From NCBI RefSeq assembly GCF_029852145.1, contig NC_079976.1, positions 682,001 through 746,000 of the forward strand: a stretch of 64,000 nt of DNA, read 5' to 3'. Shown here one piece after another: positions 58,837 through 64,000 of this stretch. The stretch comes from Microplitis mediator. Its lineage: Eukaryota; Arthropoda; Insecta; Hymenoptera; Braconidae. Position numbers and translations under genes: made by a program. The notes under the pieces are model-generated. The model was not told the DNA's origin and searched no databases. It saw only the letters and a program-made list of their open reading frames with translations. Numbering within the stretch: the first letter of the stretch is position 1; every line of letters starts with the position of its first letter.

Positions 58837-59372
58837 ATGGATTCAAAAACAACGGTAAGTTGAAGATAATATATAAAATTATATTTTTAAATCAAATATA
58901 TGTGTTTAATTAATTGCTAATTTTTAATTTTTTGTAAAATATTCAGGAAGACATTGTAGACGAATGTAGCTGCGCTAGTGAAAACTGTTACGGTAAAACT
59001 AAATACCCAAACGCCTGGCTTGAAGACGAATGTTACAGTTTTGAACAGTATATTTTAAATATTGAACTCATATTGAAAGAGCGATCCAAACTTAAATCTA
59101 AACCTCAAGATGATCCAGAAGTACAATCTGAATTGTCCCTTAACGGCAGTATCGTCGCAGCTCATATCAACTTGACATATAAATGTGATGCACGTTTACA
59201 AAAATGTCCTTATGTCAATCAGCTTGTCAAGAATTCGGATTATGGAAAAAAATTCATGGATTTAAAAGAAAATTCTGAAATGGCGAAAACAATAATACGT
59301 TTGGGTAATGAAAACATGGCCGAGATATCCAAAAATCCTTGTTACTATGTAGACACATACTTACAGCAATAA
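58837..59372 (+). CDS. small Cys-containing protein family, copy B
   Basis: Unrecognised 147-aa protein. Exon 1 is 58837-58854 (MDSKTT) with donor GTAAGT. Exon 2 is 58947-59372 after a TATTCAG acceptor, in phase 0. It begins EDIVDECSCASENCYGKTKY, has a middle block identical to copy A except for one residue (RSKLKSKPQDDPEVQS... NGSIVAAHIN), and ends YYVDTYLQQ. There is no signal peptide or membrane segment. The 92-base intron differs from that of copy A at about two positions, and the 3' flank is also nearly the same, yet the protein shares only about 70 percent of residues. The function is unknown. It is not recognisable as a known venom or odorant-binding protein. Confidence 0.7.
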
Positions 59373-59625
59373 ATAATTATTATAATCATCTACCTAACAC
59401 TATCGTTCTAATTAATTTTGTATTGATAAAATCTTGTAATGATTATTAATTAAGTAACGAAGTAAGAGAGAATTTAATTATATTATCTACGATACTAAAC
59501 TTTTTGTGTTGACTATTTGAAATAGTAGCAAAATTTGTCAGCATAACAATAATTTGCGCCCCTAATACCAAAATATTATTTCCCTTTTTGGCATTCGAAT
59601 AGAGATAGTGATATTACTATCTCTT

Positions 59626-60027
59626 ATGACAATAAAGTTAGCAGACATTTAAAAATTTTTGGATTGTTTTTAACAAAATAATAAATATTAAAAAAAATAT
59701 TTTGAAAAATTGCACGTATAGATCATGAAATTTTCGACATGTGCATTTTTTTAGAAATATTTTTTTTTCGTTATTTATCTGTTAAAAAATTTTTTTTTTA
59801 ATTTCAAATGTCTGCTAACTTTAATGATCCTAAAGTTAGCAGACATTCAAAAATTTTTGAATTTTCTTTTTTCAATAAATCAACTGCAAAAAAATAATAT
59901 AAAAATATGCACATGTAGAAAATTTAAAAAACTACAGGTGCAATTTTTTCAAATATTTTTTTTTTAATTTTTTATCGTCTAAAAAAAAATCCAAAAATTA
60001 TTAGACGTCTGCTAACTTCAGTATCAT
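59626..60027. mobile_element. two back-to-back 200-bp palindromic MITEs
   Basis: One copy runs from about 59626 to 59828 and the second, in opposite orientation, from about 59824 to 60027. They share the junction around ATGATCC. Both show GTTAGCAGAC and CTACATGTGCAT/TGCACATGTAG words. Together they form a 400-base palindrome. Confidence 0.8.
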
Positions 60028-60887
60028 CTAACTTTACTATCATCTGTCTCTTTCTATCTTTAATTTATAATTCGAAAATAATTTACCGCAATTATACGGA
60101 TAAAATGCCGCCAATTACCGTAATTACCACAAGGATCCGCTAGGGTACCAACTAGTTTGTAGGGTATAGTTTTTACAACCCTCACAAAAAAATTTACCGA
60201 CACATTCCGAGTTTAGTCGAAGCAAATAAATAATTTATTTAAACGACCGCCAGACTGCGCGGCCGCGCCATTTAAAAATTTGTCTTCCCGCGCAATTTAC
60301 AGTTGTCGTGCCGTTTTGTTGTTTAAAATTTTTCAAATTAAATATAATTATATTCGTTAATTTATCAGTTATTTATCACCAACGACATCTTAATTAATTT
60401 TCAAAATCTCCCGGATGCCTGACAAGTGAAGGTAAGATTTTTAAAATAACTTTAATTGTCATAAATAACTAGTCTGTTTATTCTAACCTCTTTATTTTCA
60501 AATCATCATTTCATAACATAAACATCACAAAAATTTTAAATTATAATTAATTTGCAATTGAATAATTTATTGACAACTAATACTAATAGTCATAAAATTA
60601 ATTATAAATTACTTATTTTAATGAAATATCGATGGCACATTAAATAAATTATTTAATAGCAATAATAAAATTCATTTAATTAAAGTGCTTTAATTATTAT
60701 CATTATGATTTTAAAATGCAAGTGGTTGCTGTTCAAAAGCTTCTACAATATAATTCTCTGTAATGAGCGACAAAAATAATTTTATATTTATATCATATAT
60801 ATATTTTTAAATCTCAATAACTTGAGCTCTCATATATTTAACAAAAAATAATTAGCATTTATTAATATTATATATTTATTAATTAAA
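60028..60887 (+). other. GC island and possible non-coding first exon
   Basis: A short GC-rich patch (about 60241-60300, with CGCGGCCGCGCC) is followed by AT-rich sequence to CGGATGCCTGACAAGTGAAG and a good donor GTAAGA at 60432. This looks like a promoter and untranslated first exon on the plus strand, but I find no matching downstream exon for certain. The rest to 60887 is AT-rich and includes the NAPG 3' UTR on the minus strand. Confidence 0.35.
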
Positions 60888-62549
60888 TCAACATAATCCA
60901 TCATCATACTCATCATGTTCTTCTTTATTTTCTTCTTTTTCTTCAACTGGACTTCCTGGTGTCTCTTCTTCTTCTTCTTCTCCTATTTCGCTAGATAATT
61001 TAGCTGACGCCATAGCTTTCTCAATGGGTTCAGTTTCCTAAAAAACATAAATGATAATAATCTCCTTCAAGTGATTGAAAGCAAAAAAAAATGATAGGAA
61101 GACAATGACTAATTACATTACTGACTTCCGCTTGGACAGTTTCCCGGGGTTTTTCTTGTTTCGATGAAGAAACGTAGGGTTCTGCAGCGTTAGCTCTGAC
61201 ACCAGCTGGTGGTACTGCATACTCTTGCTGTGGCAACGGTAATCCACGTGCTAATTTCGCGTATTCAACATCCATGTGTTTTATAAACGGACTATTCAAT
61301 GCAGCACGTGCTGCATTAGCATCCTCATTATCATAAGCTTGCAAAAGCATCTCCAGTGTCTGAATCTAGATCATCATAAATTTAAATCACGGTTAATTTA
61401 CTATCAACGGTAATGAATAATTACCTCAGGTGCGTCGCAATAATTTCCCCATTCTCTAAACGCCTTTTCTGCAGCGACTTGATCACCTCTAGCCAACTGT
61501 ATCAGTACCAGCACAACTGCAAGACGTCCCACTGACGGCTGATGTTCAATACGTTGATGCATGTCTATTTCACGGCGTATCGCATTGGCAGCTTCGTCAA
61601 ACTTTTTTAATTTTACGAATATTCGCGCCACCCGACTTAGATACTCAGCCGCTTGTCTGGGACTGTCTTCGCCCTGCAATAAATAATTAATAAAGTTAAT
61701 AACTGTGTCATCAACTTATCCAATTAAATTAATGGAGTTTAGTATCAATCAACCAAAACAATATCAGCAGCACGTTGAAATAGTGGTAGAGCTGCTTCAG
61801 GATCATTTGACTCAATCATTTTTCCCGCTTTATCCAACACCGTTGCTCCAGACTCTGGTGATCCATGCTGTTGATACAGCGAACATGAACGATGTGCTAA
61901 CTGGGGTATTTCTGATAAATCACCCATGTCTCTGCATATTAATAACACGTGTTCCAAACTCCTAGACACAATTAATAAAATAAATATCTGAGACATTTAA
62001 TAAATTTGTGAATAAATCAACTTACTTTGCAGCATGGAACCATCTAATTAAATAATTATTAAAGAACTTATAGAATGAAATTCCACGACAATTGATCTCC
62101 ATAATAATTGTAATATTAAAAATAATGGGATTAATTGTCGTGGATAAAAAATGAGCAGTTTAAATTTGAAAAGGATACGATTTATTTTCTTTGTAACAAT
62201 CAGCAGCTTTTATCAAGGCTTCCTTGCATTGTTTAAATGATTTAGCGATCCTGAAGCATGTTGCTAAAAACAAATGAACTCATCCAGTTAATAATTAAAT
62301 TCTTTTATCACTTATATACGTAAAAATAAATACTGATATTGATTTTTATAAATACCTGCTTGATTGTACTCATCAGCAGCGACTTCGTAGTCGGGTCTCC
62401 ATTTGAGCAAAGTCGTTTTCAAACTTAAATCACAAATAAATTATAAATTTTTTTTTTTGCCCATTAGTAATTGATAAAAAAAAATAATTATAAAATTACC
62501 TTTTTTCTGCAGCTCGCATATGAGCATTACCCTCTTCTACCTTAGCCAT
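60888..62549 (-). CDS. NAPG: gamma-soluble NSF attachment protein
   Basis: Adaptor that helps NSF disassemble SNARE complexes after membrane fusion. Minus-strand exons: 62549-62500, 62423-62356, 62263-62179, 62043-62026, 61961-61754, 61673-61425, 61365-61117, 61037-60888. All borders are GT/AG and phases agree, giving 358 aa. Exon 4 is only 18 bases (SWFHAAK region). The protein is a TPR-like helical repeat: LKTTLLKWRPDYEVAADEY near the start, GATVLDKAGKMIESNDPEAAL in the middle, and SPFIKHMDVEYAKLARGL later. The C-terminus is very acidic and ends DEYDDGLC, as gamma-SNAPs do. The tail after the conserved domain is longer than in vertebrate gamma-SNAP. The gene is head-to-head with POLE3. Confidence 0.93.
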
Positions 62550-63548
62550 TTTTCTCCGTATGATTTTCTGTTTGAATAAATTTATGTATCAAAGGGTAGT
62601 CTTTAAAAATAATTTTATTCGACTTGTCAAAATTCTAGACTACGTCGAAACCTTCTTCACTTTCCAACACTAACATTTTTAATTAAAGACACACATATGT
62701 CAATAAAAGAATATGTGTACTACACATATGCAAACAATCGCCAATTTTTAAATGTCCCTAGATTTTTTAAATTATTTTTTTTCCCGCGCTTGGTAACACT
62801 GCCGCCGAATAAACTAGAATTTAGTTTTTATTTACGCAGCTGCAAACAAAAATTAATTTTAATTAAATTTTTTAGTTTAATAAACACTAATTACTTCAAT
62901 TAATTAATATTATTTAATAATTAAGTGTCGTTAATTATCGAGTTTTAAAAAGTCGGAATAATTTGACAGTTTGGTGAATTTATTTTAGAGTGAAAACTGA
63001 GTTGGCGGGAAATAAATTTTTGTTTTATTGTTTATAAATATATTAATTATTTTATGATAATTAACAATTGTTATTATTTTTTAATAATTATATATTGATA
63101 TTAATGTAAGTATTCATTTATTTAATTAGTAATTACAGTTAATGTTTGACGTAACCTATAAATTTTGTGATACTGAAATCAGCAGACAGCCGGCATTTTT
63201 TTTTTTATTTTAAATAAATTGAATATTTAAAAAAATTAATTAACACGAATTTTAAAAAATTGCTTTTGGATTTTCAGTATCGCAAATTTAAAAGTGAGTG
63301 TGAATGTAGCAGACATCAGACAAATTTAAAATTATTAATAAATAAATAAATAAAATAAAATTTAAAAAAATGCGCATTTAAAAAATTTTGAAATTAAATT
63401 TGAAGTGCAAGCAAATTTTTACAATTATTATTTTTTAAATTATTTACTCTATTTATTTATAATTTTAAATTTGTCTGACGTCTGCCAAATTCACACTCAT
63501 ATTTAAAAAAATTCAAATTTTGGAGGAATTTAAAAAATATTTGTTTAG
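62550..63548. promoter_or_regulatory. shared NAPG/POLE3 divergent promoter region
   Basis: One kilobase between two divergent start codons. A GTAAGT donor at 63105 and a TTTGTTTAG acceptor directly before the POLE3 ATG suggest an untranslated POLE3 first exon ending at 63104 and a 444-base 5' UTR intron. That intron contains palindromic sequence (63168-63501). The transcription starts of both genes must lie between about 62,560 and 63,100. Confidence 0.5.
63294..63501. mobile_element. 208-bp MITE with GTGAGTGTGAATGTAGCAGAC ends
   Basis: The left end TGAGTGTGAATGTAGCAGAC then ATCAGACAAATTTAAAATT is mirrored by AATTTTAAATTTGTCTGACG then TCTGCCAAATTCACACTCA. The GCAGAC word recalls the 200-bp family, but the ends differ. 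It is in the presumed POLE3 5' UTR intron. Confidence 0.8.
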
Positions 63549-63923
63549 ATGGCTGAGAAATTGGAAGATTTGAATTTACCAAATGCTGTTGTAACTCGAA
63601 TAATAAAAGAAGCGTTACCTGAAGGCGTGACAATTGGAAAGGAAGCCAAAGTAGCTGTCGCAAAAGCCGCGTCTATTTTCATTCTGTACCTGACAACATC
63701 AGCAAATACCGTAGCTAAAAAAACCAACAGGAAGACAATAACTGGGCCGGATGTCCTGCAAGCTATGGAAGACATTGAGTTCGACAGATTCGTGGACTCT
63801 CTGCAGGACGCGTTGAATAATTTCCGCAAGTCCCAGAAGGAGAAGAAGGACGCGAGCAAGAAGAAAAACCAGAAGCCTGATGATAAAGACAGCAACGACG
63901 TGGAGATAATTGAGGACGAATAG
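63549..63923 (+). CDS. POLE3: DNA polymerase epsilon subunit 3 / CHRAC-14 histone-fold protein
   Basis: Histone-fold subunit that pairs with POLE4 in DNA polymerase epsilon and with CHRAC-16 in the CHRAC remodelling complex. The coding sequence is one exon of 124 aa, close to the insect family length. The start ATG directly follows an AG acceptor-like site. Residues 5-85 or so form the CBF/NF-Y-type histone fold: LNLPNAVVTRIIKEALPEGV, then KEAKVAVAKAASIFILYLT, SANTVAKKTNRKTITGPDVL and ALNNFRKSQ. The tail is Lys/Asp/Glu-rich and ends EIIEDE, typical of this family. Its near neighbour NAPG is divergent. Codon pattern and reading frame look fully intact. Confidence 0.95.
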   Translation: MAEKLEDLNLPNAVVTRIIKEALPEGVTIGKEAKVAVAKAASIFILYLTTSANTVAKKTNRKTITGPDVLQAMEDIEFDRFVDSLQDALNNFRKSQKEKKDASKKKNQKPDDKDSNDVEIIEDE

Positions 63924-64000
63924 TTTGTGGTGTTTTTTTTAAATTTAATTTAATTTAAATATTTTATGTAATACATTATAAATTTTTTACACGCTGTATT

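Noticed and set aside
1..64000. Integrated virus-like (for example bracovirus) gene content
   Set aside because: No capsid, integrase, ankyrin or tyrosine phosphatase-type genes were seen. Repeats are explained by MITEs.

Overview
The window is AT-rich, intron-containing animal DNA. It is most likely from an insect, and the tandem odorant receptors, compact spliced genes and very many TA-flanked palindromic elements suggest a hymenopteran, possibly a parasitoid wasp. The hymenopteran assignment is inference. The genes identified by family are eukaryotic, and I saw no bacterial, phage, CRISPR, tRNA or rRNA feature.

Left part (1-24,900). Two small single-membrane-span genes lie in tandem (173-1076), followed by a three-level nest of short inverted-repeat elements (2070-3057). 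A GC-richer leader region (6130-8853) precedes the nuclear receptor gene ftz-f1 (8854-19541, five coding exons). The first coding exon of this ftz-f1 encodes an extra, complete copy of the first DNA-binding zinc finger, about 160 residues ahead of the normal DNA-binding domain. The last intron is a degenerate minisatellite. The 3' flank is gene-poor and contains further palindromic elements.

Middle (24,900-31,700, minus strand). GCSH (glycine cleavage H protein, 3 exons) and PRMT5 (arginine methyltransferase, 8 exons) are both intact. A roughly 200-bp palindromic element family fills GCSH intron 1. Between the two genes the same element has become part of a roughly 346-bp tandem array.

Odorant receptor cluster (32,000-54,500, plus strand). 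There are five intact nine-exon receptors of 390-393 residues with identical intron phases: Or-1, -2 and -3 (close paralogues), Or-4 (divergent) and Or-5 (intermediate). Two relics lie on the left: a 3' gene fragment with a broken splice acceptor, and a deleted scrap of an Or-5-like gene with its 3' flank. Four receptors share a roughly 400-bp upstream block that is better conserved than the coding sequence. Different receptor introns hold different inverted-repeat elements, so most inserted after the genes duplicated.

Right part (54,600-64,000). A three-member family of unrecognised small Cys-containing proteins (about 140-147 aa, two exons) occurs as one minus-strand copy and two tandem plus-strand copies. 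In the tandem pair the introns and flanks are nearly identical while the protein-coding exon is strongly diverged, a pattern expected from positive selection on the protein. The window ends with gamma-SNAP (NAPG, minus, 8 exons) head-to-head with POLE3/CHRAC14 (plus, intact histone-fold gene).

The conserved genes are ordinary housekeeping or developmental genes and form no common pathway. The unusual content is the duplicated FTZ-F1 zinc finger, the fast-evolving small gene family, the over-conserved receptor promoters and the density of nested palindromic elements. All exon coordinates were read by hand from splice signals and reading-frame continuity. Identity figures are estimates by eye.
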